Source of the DNA: a virus
Strand: one strand, 5' to 3'
DNA: 20,201 bases
IMG/VR virus record: IMGVR_UViG_3300014050_000179
Span: 1-20,201 of that record
The position numbers were made by a program, and so were the translations under genes. The notes below the pieces were generated by a model, which was not told the DNA's origin, made no database searches, and worked only from the letters and a program-made list of their open reading frames with translations. The first letter of the stretch is position 1. Each line of letters begins with the position of its first letter. This document shows positions 12,008-19,257 of the stretch, one piece after another.

Positions 12008-14989
12008 TTATGCGCCGCGCACCATTACGCCACTGAAATACGAAATTGTGGATCCAGCTGTGGTAGTTTTATTACTGCCACTAGTCTGTTGGATCCGAAT
12101 ATGAAAACTATCTGTAGTACCATTGGCATAGGCTATGTCAGATACCTGCATTGAATACCAATTTGCACCTTGTTCTGTGCCGCCTTCGTTAGTGCCACGA
12201 GCATATTCGTTGGCGTTTTTGTAAAGCACAATCATAATTTCGCCAGTGCTAGCCGGGCCGTCAATACGAACAGTAGCATTGAATTGATAGTAGCCTTCTA
12301 TTGTAGGTGTAAATGTATTACTGGTAAAACAGTTGTCAGTGTCAAAGTTTTCAGCGCCAAATGTTACTGTTAGCTGACTGCCTGATGAAAGAGTTTGCGC
12401 TGTAGATACATACGCTCTAAATGCTGGGCCGTTGACTGCTTTCTTACCGCTTACTTGATAATCTCCGCTAATACTTAAATTACCAGTATTACTTAAAATT
12501 AATAGAGTTGATGAGTAATCACTATTGACAATCTCTACAGCGCCTGTGCTACTCAATCGGAATGTCTTACTACCGTTAGTAACACCGCTGGTAGTATTAG
12601 TAACTTTTAAGAAGTCAAAGTATCCAGTGCCACCCTGTGTGTCTTTACCTGTGGCTAATATTGCTTGTCCAGTTGTTGACGCTGGCGTATAGGTCACATT
12701 TACAGGCGAAGATGAACTGTTGGTAACAGCTAGGCTTGTTAGTGTTCCAACTGATGTTAAACTACTATTTACTACTGTTGAATTTAATGTTACGCCAGTT
12801 AGTGTACCTGCCGCGGCTGTAACTGTAATAGCCGCAGAGCCATCAAAGTTAACACCGTTGATAGCACGAGCTGTTGCTAGTTTAGTTGCTGTTGCGGCAT
12901 TACCAGTGTAGGCAGTTGTCTGTGTCGTAGTGTCTGGAAATGTGATCTTGGTTGTATCAAATGTCCAACTGACAGTTGAACCTAATTCTGGCAAGCCAGT
13001 AGATAATGAAATACTGGCATTGCCACTTGCGGCACTGATTGCTGTTCTAAAAGGATCGCCTGGAGCAGGTGTTGAGTTAATCCAAAGTACACTGCCATTA
13101 ATACTGCCTGCTATTGTATTAGTGACTGTTAAGTTAGTTAATGTGCCAACACTAGTCAAACTACTTGTAACCACAGCTGGGGCAAGTACGGTTCCTGATA
13201 AAGCATTGGCATCAACAAAGCTGGCGGCCGATGAAATTACGCTGGCAAAACTTCTTAAGTCCCATACGGAAACAATAGTAGCTTTGGGAGTATTACTATA
13301 ACTTGTCTTAGTTTGATAAACAACTTTATACAGTGGACGGAATTCTACAACAGGAAAACCTGTTAAGTTCAAGTCATTCCACTCAATGGCTTCGGCATCA
13401 TTTTGATTAGCGTGTTGCGTTTGACTTATAACTCCCATCACTGGATAGTTTATATTGTTGGTGGCAATGATAAATGTAACACCAAACTTGTTGTTGTCAA
13501 TATCAGGAGTTGACCAAGTGCCTGCTGTGTTTAAGTTATATACTGGACGAACTGATCCTCTCTTTAACGGAAAGGTAGTTGGATTATCTCTTCCCCAGCC
13601 AGTTGTTCCAGACAGATAGAATATTGGTATTTGACTTGGGCCCGTTAGATCTTGTTCCCAAGTGTTGGCAGTAGGTGTGTTAGTGCTGACAACATCCACT
13701 TGTAAATCTTCATCAAAGAATGTGCCCGAGGCAATGTCTAGTTGTATGTGCGTGTTAAGACTGCCATTGCCACCAAGTATATAATTACTAGCACCAAAGC
13801 CGTTGGCAATGGCCGCGCCACGTGTGCGGTGTAGGTATTCATGTGTTTGCCAATCTAAAACAATGCCGTGTCGTTCGTCAGCCACCATAGGTGCTTTGCC
13901 AGTGCCTGAGTTCCAATAGACATAAGCGGTAGGGGCTTGGTTAGGCCAATCAAAGTATGTTGTTTGATATTGTAATGCGCCTGCGGCATCAAAGTAAATG
14001 TAGTACAAGCCAGTTGTATTAGGAATAGTCACAGTACGAGTTGTGCTGATAACAAACTTAGCACCTTTGACCCAAACATTATAAGAACCGCTTACTGGAC
14101 TAATTGTAAATGTTCTTGTTGAATCATTAAACGAAATGGTTGACTGACTCTTATCAGCGTGTCCCATTGGTTCTGTTGTAGCAGAGAACACTTCCTGGAT
14201 TGGTCCAATGTCTGGTATAGTTGGTTTGTTCTTGATAAAGTCTAAACTGGCATTGTTAGACTGTGTCCAATCACTTTGTATCTGAGCGGCTGGAATAGTG
14301 GGCTTGTTGGTTAAGTCAGTATATGATCCACTGAATGGTGCGGCTACACTGATAACACCTGCGTTGATAGTTATATTGCTACCAATCTTGACACCACCCA
14401 ATATTGTGTCAGTTGCTGTTGGTAAAGTGTAAGCACTGGGTATTGTTGGCTTGTCTGTTAAGTCATTATAGCTACCCGAGAACAATGTGGGCTTGCCAGT
14501 TAGACTGGCGTATGCTCCATCAAACAACGTTGGCTTGTTAGTTAAGTCAGTATAGCTTCCACTGAACAATGCTGGTTTGTTTAGTATCTGTGCTAGTCCA
14601 GAACTGGCATTCCAATCACTATTAACTTGTGCGGCTGGTATTGTAGGCTTGTTAGTTAAGTCAGTATAGCTTCCACTGAACAATGCTGGTTTATTAGATA
14701 GGTCAGTATAGCTTCCACTGAATCCGCTGATAACTTGATTGTTGATGGTAATAGTAGTGCCATCAATTTTCACACCACCCTTGACTGTGGTGCTGGCTGT
14801 GGGTAGTGTGTAGTCGCCGCCACCTGTGCCGCCACCGCCAATAATAGTGCCGCCGGGGGTATCGTCTAACTGTATACGGAATGTGTTGGTTTCTGAATCG
14901 TACCAGATACGATTGAGCTGGCCGATGCGAGTATCGCCATCTGTGCGAGTTTTATAACTGGTGAATAGTTTTTGTATGAATTCCGACAT
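12008..14989 (-). CDS. Tail fibre (993 residues) with C1q-like C-terminal head
   Basis: Residues 1-60 (MSEFIQKLFTSYKTRTDGDT, then IWYDSETNTFRIQLDD, Gly-rich hinge) form the N-terminal attachment part. Residues about 60-240 contain the repeat GSYTDLTNKPTIP in at least five variants plus a TLPTAS...GGVKIDG unit. Residues about 245-600 are a unique conserved-looking domain (WPNQAPTAYVYWNSGTGKAP). Residues about 600-860 hold SSLTSVGTLTNLTVTN modules also found in the second fibre. The last 130 residues (FRAYVSTAQTLSSGSQLTVT, then GYYQFNATVRIDG) look like a C1q/TNF-type trimeric head, a likely receptor-binding tip. A late promoter GATAAATA precedes it. Its role is reversible or irreversible binding to the host surface. 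Confidence 0.9.
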   Translation of the reverse strand: MSEFIQKLFTSYKTRTDGDTRIGQLNRIWYDSETNTFRIQLDDTPGGTIIGGGGTGGGDYTLPTASTTVKGGVKIDGTTITINNQVISGFSGSYTDLSNKPALFSGSYTDLTNKPTIPAAQVNSDWNASSGLAQILNKPALFSGSYTDLTNKPTLFDGAYASLTGKPTLFSGSYNDLTDKPTIPSAYTLPTATDTILGGVKIGSNITINAGVISVAAPFSGSYTDLTNKPTIPAAQIQSDWTQSNNASLDFIKNKPTIPDIGPIQEVFSATTEPMGHADKSQSTISFNDSTRTFTISPVSGSYNVWVKGAKFVISTTRTVTIPNTTGLYYIYFDAAGALQYQTTYFDWPNQAPTAYVYWNSGTGKAPMVADERHGIVLDWQTHEYLHRTRGAAIANGFGASNYILGGNGSLNTHIQLDIASGTFFDEDLQVDVVSTNTPTANTWEQDLTGPSQIPIFYLSGTTGWGRDNPTTFPLKRGSVRPVYNLNTAGTWSTPDIDNNKFGVTFIIATNNINYPVMGVISQTQHANQNDAEAIEWNDLNLTGFPVVEFRPLYKVVYQTKTSYSNTPKATIVSVWDLRSFASVISSAASFVDANALSGTVLAPAVVTSSLTSVGTLTNLTVTNTIAGSINGSVLWINSTPAPGDPFRTAISAASGNASISLSTGLPELGSTVSWTFDTTKITFPDTTTQTTAYTGNAATATKLATARAINGVNFDGSAAITVTAAAGTLTGVTLNSTVVNSSLTSVGTLTSLAVTNSSSSPVNVTYTPASTTGQAILATGKDTQGGTGYFDFLKVTNTTSGVTNGSKTFRLSSTGAVEIVNSDYSSTLLILSNTGNLSISGDYQVSGKKAVNGPAFRAYVSTAQTLSSGSQLTVTFGAENFDTDNCFTSNTFTPTIEGYYQFNATVRIDGPASTGEIMIVLYKNANEYARGTNEGGTEQGANWYSMQVSDIAYANGTTDSFHIRIQQTSGSNKTTTAGSTISYFSGVMVRGA
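14280..14760 (-). repeat. Tandem fibre-shaft repeats (SGSYTDLTNKP type)
   Basis: Within the 993-residue fibre the nucleotide block GTTAAGTCAGTATAGCTTCC recurs, with variants, between about 14290 and 14715. Each copy encodes a GSY-D-L-x-x-KP unit. Identical copies sit next to diverged ones, as expected for recent duplication or unequal recombination. Confidence 0.75.
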
Positions 14990-15007
14990 GAAATACCCTA
15001 GTTAGAG

Positions 15008-15015
15008 TATTTATC
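15008..15015 (-). promoter_or_regulatory. T4-type late promoter (GATAAATA) for the long fibre
   Basis: Minus strand GATAAATACTC overlaps the TAA stop of the 93-residue gene and precedes the fibre ATG (14989) by 18 bases. Confidence 0.65.
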
Positions 15016-15292
15016 GGCTAATAAGTTGTTTGATTGCTTGGAGTAAGCTGTCGTCGGCAGATTTAGTTTCACTGCCAATATTATCGTCCTGCGTCATTTT
15101 GTCAATAACAGGGCTTTCTTTACCTAATTCGGCTTTGTGTAACTCTAAATGCTGTTGTAACGGAGGAACCATTACAGGATTTGATTGAAACTCTGGCTCG
15201 TTTTGTTCTTGGCCTGTTGAAATTTCAGGCTCGCCATCACCATTAATCTTAATGTTGATTGGAATATTAATAGTGAATTCTTTTGCTCTCAT
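15011..15292 (-). CDS. Small conserved phage protein (93 residues)
   Basis: It begins MRAKEFTINIPINIKINGDG. The central part NPVMVPPLQQHLELHKAELG is a pattern I recall from short proteins next to structural genes in aquatic T4-like phages. The middle and the C-terminus are Glu/Gln/Asp-rich. No enzymatic motif is present and its role is unknown. The gene lies between two late promoters, with a leader of only about 6 bases. Confidence 0.7.
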   Translation of the reverse strand: MRAKEFTINIPINIKINGDGEPEISTGQEQNEPEFQSNPVMVPPLQQHLELHKAELGKESPVIDKMTQDDNIGSETKSADDSLLQAIKQLISR

Positions 15293-15297
15293 GCTAG

Positions 15298-15305
15298 TAT
15301 TTATT
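15298..15305 (-). promoter_or_regulatory. T4-type late promoter (AATAAATA)
   Basis: Minus strand TAATAAATACT immediately precedes the ATG at 15292. It overlaps the TAA of the six-codon vestigial frame at 15304-15324. Confidence 0.6.
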
Positions 15306-15324
15306 AGAATCCGTTAGTGGCCAT
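15304..15324 (-). pseudogene. Vestigial start of a third MAANGIS-type adhesin gene (six codons, MATNGF then stop)
   Basis: ATGGCCACTAACGGATTC then TAA follows the stop of the split adhesin through the same junction TAATATGGCC that joins the two intact paralogs at 16241-16250. The encoded MATNGF mirrors the MAANGI start of both neighbours, so it looks like the stump of a deleted third paralog. Confidence 0.5.
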
Positions 15325-15325
15325 A

Positions 15326-15868
15326 TTATACGCCCCACTTACTGCTGAGGTAGTCTTCTAGAGCTATGATCTCATCATCTGTTAAGGCACGGTTGTAGGC
15401 TATCTGTTCAGCAAGGTCGCCGTCGGTTGCACTCATAGTTTCAACATAGGTCGCTGTAGTTGTAAGAGTTCCGCTTGGTGGTGTTCCACCGTTGGTTACT
15501 GTTATGTTTGTCTTAGCCCATCTAAATGTACATCTACTGGCCACAGCCGCTGTGCTGTCATAGCGCATTGTGATAATCTTCCAAGTGCCATCAGGGTCTA
15601 TGTTATTAGCTACTGAGGCTGAACCTACAGGGGTATAGAATTGGTAAGCTGAATTAGATAGGTATCTAACTCCAGTTAAACTGCTTTGTGCAGAGTTGGT
15701 TATCATAAACAGGGCAGGATTAAATCCCACTGTGCTAACTGTTTTGGCCAACATAACCACAGTCCATCCGGTGATATTGTCAAAGGCCTCAGTGGTAAAT
15801 CTAATATTATCGTATGAGCCAGCTGTGGCAAATCTAATCACAGGATAACCGTTGAGTGTATCGCACAC
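15326..15868 (-). CDS. C-terminal part of LamG/ConA-like adhesin, downstream of in-frame TAG
   Basis: This frame is the direct continuation of the gene at 15887-16246, separated from it only by the amber codon at 15887-15889 and seven sense codons (PTVQNG then V at 15868). A separate start at GTG 15868 is possible, but no ribosome site is seen, and the protein would begin inside a domain. The content is that of a concanavalin-like lectin/LamG fold: LNGYPVIRF, then WTVVMLAKT, DGTWKIITMRYDS and the terminal helix DLAEQIAYNRALTDDEIIAL followed by KWGV. Read through, the full adhesin would be 306 residues, near the 333 of its paralog. It probably binds a host glycan at the fibre tip. The stop is TAA. 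Confidence 0.7.
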   Translation of the reverse strand: MCDTLNGYPVIRFATAGSYDNIRFTTEAFDNITGWTVVMLAKTVSTVGFNPALFMITNSAQSSLTGVRYLSNSAYQFYTPVGSASVANNIDPDGTWKIITMRYDSTAAVASRCTFRWAKTNITVTNGGTPPSGTLTTTATYVETMSATDGDLAEQIAYNRALTDDEIIALEDYLSSKWGV

Positions 15869-15886
15869 CCCGTTCTGTACAGTTGG

Positions 15887-15889
15887 CTA
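15887..15889 (-). other. In-frame amber codon splitting the LamG-like adhesin gene
   Basis: The codons around it read GGA CGA TAG CCA ACT GTA CAG AAC. The frame is open for 119 codons before and 187 after it. Related phage lectin-like proteins usually have a Gln-Pro-Thr here, so a CAG to TAG change is the simplest origin. Confidence 0.75.
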
Positions 15890-16246
15890 TCGTCCGGCAC
15901 TACTTCCCGCACCATTTGTGCCGGTCGCTCTGTTAGTTAAGGCTGTAACAGTAGTTCCGTCTGAGAATGTTCCACCGTTGATAGTTGATGCTAGAGCTGT
16001 GTCGTACCATATAGACAATCCTGAGAATAAGTTTGGAGTTTCTGATGATGCCCAAGGACGTCCAACAACTAACCCGCCACTATTAATATTATCTACAACA
16101 TCATTACCTGAATACTTAGTGGGCAGTTCTGATATATCGTAAACTGATCTACGCCCAGTTGCGGCGCGGTCAGTAGCGGCCAAGTCTAGTTTAGCTTTTT
16201 GACGCAACTCTTTAGTTGCTAGTTCTGATATTCCGTTTGCGGCCAT
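15887..16246 (-). CDS. N-terminal part of LamG-like adhesin with MAANGIS module (ends at TAG)
   Basis: Residues 1-65 are homologous to the start of the next gene upstream. Both begin MAANGIS, continue with L-A-x-K-x-L-x-Q-x-A-K-L, and share LPTKY (41-45 here) and GGLVxGRPW (57-65 here). This module probably docks the adhesin to the fibre or baseplate. From residue 75 a lectin-like domain begins (LFSGLSIWYDTALASTINGG) and is cut by the TAG. If the TAG terminates, a 119-residue truncated product results. If it is read through or is an error, the whole 306-residue adhesin is made. The ATG is one base after the TAA of the upstream paralog (TAATATGGCC), so the two genes are coupled. Confidence 0.75.
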   Translation of the reverse strand: MAANGISELATKELRQKAKLDLAATDRAATGRRSVYDISELPTKYSGNDVVDNINSGGLVVGRPWASSETPNLFSGLSIWYDTALASTINGGTFSDGTTVTALTNRATGTNGAGSSAGR

Positions 16247-16247
16247 A

Positions 16248-17249
16248 TTATAATCCGTAGTAGCTCTTGGTTGTATTATAGTTGCTCAACATTTCTGCAT
16301 CTGTTAGTGCGCCGTTGTAGATCTGTATAGCACCAATACCACCTTGCATGTTTGGATCTGGAGGATTGCCCCAGTTTGACTTGCCAATATAGCATAAGGT
16401 TCGTGTGATGTTTACTGGCTTGCCGGTTACACCTGATCCGTACGGTTGTCCATCTATGTAGATTTTAGCAAGCCCTTGACTGAGGTTGCCTACAGTGTTG
16501 AGTGTAAATGTGGCACAGATCTGATGCCAGACGTTTAATAATACTGTACTGGAGCCTGGGTAAGTTGATTGAAACTGTGATCCTTCAATATAGATGCCGG
16601 GCTTGCCTGTACCTCCATACGTGTTGGATAACAAGATGTTGTTAGAGCCAGCGCCATTACCAAAGTCTATGATTCGGTTCCAGTTTAATACTGCGCTGAC
16701 ATAAACCCAACTCTGTATGGTAAATGAGTTACCATCAAAATAAACGTTAGGCACACATTGAGCGTAATTAGCATCACCGCCTGGGAACACAGCACAACTT
16801 TGTCCGCCTACTGTTCCATAGGCCACTGAGCCATAGATGGTAGCATCATTGTGATTGCTGGTTAGATCGTACCAAGTACCTGGACTGGCAGTTCTTGCTA
16901 GACTGTTGGTATTTCGACTGTCCAAGTTCAAGATTAAGGTAGCACCACTGGAACTGGTTTCAATAACTGTAATAGCAGTATCTGGATTAGTTGTTGACCA
17001 AGGACGGCCTTTAACTAGCCCACCTGTGTTGACATTGTTAGTTATGGCATTGACGTTATATTTTGTTGGTAATAATGTTGTATCTAACGTATTAGCGGCT
17101 CTGTAATAGTTCTTTGTTGCATCTGTACTGCCACTAATTGTGCCATCACGGGCCACAACTTTGCCCTGTCTTTTGGCAGTGGCTTTGGCCAATTTGGCTT
17201 CTTGCTTTAATTGTTTATTTGCTAGCGTTGATATCCCGTTTGCGGCCAT
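16248..17249 (-). CDS. LamG-domain adhesin / receptor-binding protein with MAANGIS module (333 residues)
   Basis: The N-terminal module (MAANGISTLANKQLKQEAKL, LPTKY at 60-64, GGLVKGRPW at 76-84) is shared with the following gene. Residues about 100-333 form a Laminin_G_3/ConA-like lectin domain: SFTIQSWVYVSA, WNRIIDFGNG, VWHQICATFT, then AKIYIDGQPYGSG and the final IQIYNGALTDAEM helix. Such domains bind carbohydrates and commonly serve as phage receptor-binding tips. A late promoter GCTAAATA and an AGAGGAT ribosome site precede the ATG. The two paralogs probably arose by duplication with replacement of the C-terminal domain. Confidence 0.85.
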   Translation of the reverse strand: MAANGISTLANKQLKQEAKLAKATAKRQGKVVARDGTISGSTDATKNYYRAANTLDTTLLPTKYNVNAITNNVNTGGLVKGRPWSTTNPDTAITVIETSSSGATLILNLDSRNTNSLARTASPGTWYDLTSNHNDATIYGSVAYGTVGGQSCAVFPGGDANYAQCVPNVYFDGNSFTIQSWVYVSAVLNWNRIIDFGNGAGSNNILLSNTYGGTGKPGIYIEGSQFQSTYPGSSTVLLNVWHQICATFTLNTVGNLSQGLAKIYIDGQPYGSGVTGKPVNITRTLCYIGKSNWGNPPDPNMQGGIGAIQIYNGALTDAEMLSNYNTTKSYYGL

Positions 17250-17268
17250 TATTATAATCCTCTAGCAA

Positions 17269-17276
17269 TATTTAGC
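17269..17276 (-). promoter_or_regulatory. Late promoter GCTAAATA for the adhesin pair
   Basis: Minus strand GCTAAATATTG lies about 20 bases before the ATG at 17249 and only about 13 bases from the divergent plus-strand promoter at 17290. Confidence 0.6.
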
Positions 17277-17289
17277 GTTTATTATGCTG

Positions 17290-17297
17290 GATAAATA
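17290..17297 (+). promoter_or_regulatory. T4-type late promoter (GATAAATA)
   Basis: GGATAAATATTG is followed 4 bases later by ATG 17302, implying a nearly leaderless transcript. Because it lies inside the longer frame from ATG 17284, it argues for the 17302 start. Confidence 0.5.
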
Positions 17298-17301
17298 TTG
17301 T

Positions 17302-17520
17302 ATGAATCGTATTATAAACATTGCAATAAGCCTAGCACCCATGCCCTTGTTTGTGGCAGGAGCGGTGTATTCTTATCTAAATCCCAGTATGTGTGGAGCT
17401 GCCAATGAAATGCTACTGATGTGGATTGTAATGGCGGCAGCGCATGTTTCGCCTTGGATCATGTATTTGGAACAGCGACGTTATCGCAAAATCCAACACT
17501 TGCCCCATAAACAGCAGTGA
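17302..17520 (+). CDS. Two-helix small membrane protein (72 residues)
   Basis: Two hydrophobic segments, about residues 4-26 (IINIAISLAPMPLFVAGAVY) and 37-57 (EMLLMWIVMAAAHVSPWIMY), are joined by a short loop with a Cys and followed by a basic tail (EQRRYRKIQH) that would stay in the cytoplasm, giving a hairpin with both ends inside. The frame also opens at ATG 17284. No family is recognised. Size and layout would fit a holin or a small inner-membrane modulator, but there is no lysis gene nearby to support that. Its last 40 bases overlap the end of the convergent gene at 17481. Confidence 0.6.
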   Translation: MNRIINIAISLAPMPLFVAGAVYSYLNPSMCGAANEMLLMWIVMAAAHVSPWIMYLEQRRYRKIQHLPHKQQ

Positions 17521-17702
17521 TAGTGACCCGCCAACACTGCTTGAGCTTCCCAGTACAAATTATCTAACAGATCAAAGCGGCCAGTCATCCACACAATTTC
17601 ATCCACTTGCACAGTGCCTCGGACTCCTTGGATATACACACGCCAATAATTGCCTTGAGGGTCTTGTCGCCACTTGTAAGGCTCAACAGTTTCCCATTCC
17701 AT
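17481..17702 (-). CDS. Small hypothetical protein (73 residues)
   Basis: Starts MEWETVEPYKWRQDPQGNYW, 6 bases after the TAA of the 508-codon fibre frame. It is rich in Trp and Tyr and strand-forming in the middle (WRVYIQGVRGTVQVDEIVWM). The last 13 codons overlap the convergent membrane-protein gene, and the C-terminal HYHCCLWGKC may partly be constrained by that overlap. No function is recognised. It is probably translated from the fibre transcript. Confidence 0.5.
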   Translation of the reverse strand: MEWETVEPYKWRQDPQGNYWRVYIQGVRGTVQVDEIVWMTGRFDLLDNLYWEAQAVLAGHYHCCLWGKCWILR

Positions 17703-17708
17703 ATGACG

Positions 17709-19217
17709 TTATGGTAGGCTTGAGATCTGTTTGACGGTGATAACACCTATCATGCCACCATGTAATTGGCAGAGATATCCGTAAGCACCTGAGATGTTCT
17801 GTGGTATCTGCCAGTACAATGTTCCTGAAGTTTTGCCTTGAGCATTAGTTCCAGTACTCACAGTGCCGTCAGTGGCCACGTGAATCAAGCCAGTGTCATA
17901 ATTGGCTCCGCTGAATCTAATCAAGAACGGATGACCACTCACGTTGAGATTGAACGCAATGGTAGTTCCGCTGATAGCATACAAGGTAGGATTATTACCC
18001 GAGTACTGATTGTTGAACAAGTATGCAGTGGAACCACTGTTGGTCACATCCAAACGTGTGATAGCTGGAATTACGCTGGAGGCCGCTACAGGAGTGAAAC
18101 CCAATGCAGTGGTAACGGCACTGGAGTTGATGCCAGTTATGTATCCAGCACCATTTGTCAATTGATTGTTATTGGTGGGTATTGCTGATGTGAGCGCATA
18201 GCCCGTTAATGCTGAACTTGTTATGTAACTGTTTGGGTTGGCATTGCTGTAAGGTGTGAATCCCAATGCAGTGGTAACCTGAGTGCTGGTCAAAGTATTT
18301 GCACTGATGCTGGTCACTGTGGCTGCATTGCCTGACACACTGCCAGTAATGGTATTGGTCACTGTGAGATTAGTCAATGTACCCACACTGGTCAAACTGC
18401 TGGACACCACATTCGCGGCCAGTACTGTACCAGTCAGTGTGCCGGCCGCGGCAATTCCTCCGGCAGCAATTTGTTGCCAAACTGTGCCACTGTACAACAC
18501 AAAATCACCTGCAGAAAATGTTATATTACCAGCTCCAAAATTCACTGTGCCGCCCACGCTCACAGCATATTGAAATCCAGCTGTGCCTGTACCGTTGACC
18601 AAAGTAGGAGAGTTAGTGCTGGCATTCCACGTGCCTTTGTACACAACAGCGCCAGCACCTGTGGCTGCAATTACGCCTGAACCATTTATTGTGATAGTTG
18701 ACCCATCCACTTTTACACCGCCCAACACACTGGTAGTAGCAGTAGGTAATGTGTAAGTGGTGTAGTTTGCCACCAATTGATTACTGCCATTCAATGTTAT
18801 AGTACTACCATCTATTTTGACACCACCCAGCACTGATGTACTTGCAGTGGGCAATGAATAGTTAATATAGTTTGCCACCAATTGATTATTGCCATTCAAT
18901 GTTATAGTGCTACCATCTATTTTGACACCACCCAGCACTGATGTGCTAGCAGTGGGCAAGGTATAATTTGAACCGCCGCCTGAAGATACTAACTGCCCGC
19001 TACCGTTGATTGTAATGGTACTGCCATCAATCTTAACTCCGCCCAACACTGAAGTTGAAGCCGCTGGCAGTGTGTATGATGTAATTTTATTGTTTACATA
19101 CGTGGCCAATGCGCTTGCAGACACAGTCTTGTTGGCTCCACTATCTAAAACTGGAATTCTTGTTGCATCTACTGGATTAGCCAGTACAGGTAGTTGTGAT
19201 ATCTTTATATTTGCCAT
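17709..19217 (-). CDS. Tail fibre with 35-residue repeats and cupredoxin-like tip (502 residues)
   Basis: ATG 19217 (MANIKISQLPVLANP) is chosen over TTG 19235 because GTAGGGGACAATATA places a ribosome site before it. Residues 1-45 resemble the common MANIKISxLP fibre N-terminus. Residues about 46-190 carry four copies of a 35-residue unit (YTLPTASTSVLGGVKIDGST plus ITLNG). Then follow SSLTSVGTLTNLTVTN modules shared with the 993-residue fibre and two VTTALGFTP units. The final 95 residues look like a cupredoxin: H429 (GHPF), C483, H486 and M489 (C-Q-L-H-G-G-M) are spaced as in amicyanin-type copper sites. A late promoter GCTAAATA precedes it. Confidence 0.9.
   Translation of the reverse strand: MANIKISQLPVLANPVDATRIPVLDSGANKTVSASALATYVNNKITSYTLPAASTSVLGGVKIDGSTITINGSGQLVSSGGGSNYTLPTASTSVLGGVKIDGSTITLNGNNQLVANYINYSLPTASTSVLGGVKIDGSTITLNGSNQLVANYTTYTLPTATTSVLGGVKVDGSTITINGSGVIAATGAGAVVYKGTWNASTNSPTLVNGTGTAGFQYAVSVGGTVNFGAGNITFSAGDFVLYSGTVWQQIAAGGIAAAGTLTGTVLAANVVSSSLTSVGTLTNLTVTNTITGSVSGNAATVTSISANTLTSTQVTTALGFTPYSNANPNSYITSSALTGYALTSAIPTNNNQLTNGAGYITGINSSAVTTALGFTPVAASSVIPAITRLDVTNSGSTAYLFNNQYSGNNPTLYAISGTTIAFNLNVSGHPFLIRFSGANYDTGLIHVATDGTVSTGTNAQGKTSGTLYWQIPQNISGAYGYLCQLHGGMIGVITVKQISSLP
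18740..19070 (-). repeat. 105-bp tandem repeats in the second fibre
   Basis: The block TTTGCCACCAATTGATTA recurs at 18766 and 18871, exactly 105 bases (35 codons) apart, with very few differences over the following 90 bases. A more diverged copy follows toward 19070 and another lies before 18766. The repeats are coding, not a CRISPR array. Confidence 0.8.
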
Positions 19218-19235
19218 TATATTGTCCCCTACCAA

Positions 19236-19243
19236 TATTTAGC
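19236..19243 (-). promoter_or_regulatory. Late promoter GCTAAATA for the second fibre
   Basis: Minus strand GCTAAATATTG lies about 19 bases before ATG 19217. It abuts a divergent plus-strand CTTAAATA, so the two promoters share the element TATTTAGCTTAAATA. Confidence 0.6.
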
Positions 19244-19250
19244 TTAAATA
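19243..19250 (+). promoter_or_regulatory. Late-promoter-like CTTAAATA for the ALAS gene
   Basis: CTTAAATAG is 7 bases before ATG 19258. It is a weaker match than its divergent partner, and the leader carries no clear Shine-Dalgarno sequence. Confidence 0.4.
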
Positions 19251-19257
19251 GCTTACT

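Noticed and set aside
15326-16246. Full amber recoding (genetic code 15) as the explanation of the in-frame TAG
   Set aside because: The 993-, 502- and 621-plus-residue structural genes contain no in-frame TAG, which a truly recoded phage would show often. A single site fits read-through, mutation or error better.
17302-17520. Calling the two-helix membrane protein a holin
   Set aside because: Size and layout fit, but no endolysin or spanin is nearby and many unrelated phage proteins look the same.
18740-19070. Regularly spaced near-identical repeats suggesting a CRISPR array
   Set aside because: The repeats are 105 bases apart, lie in one open frame and encode 35-residue fibre-shaft units; there are no short repeats with unrelated spacers.
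17709-19235. TTG at 19235 as the start of the second fibre
   Set aside because: ATG 19217 has a proper ribosome site and gives the usual MANIKISQLP start; the TTG would lie almost inside the promoter.
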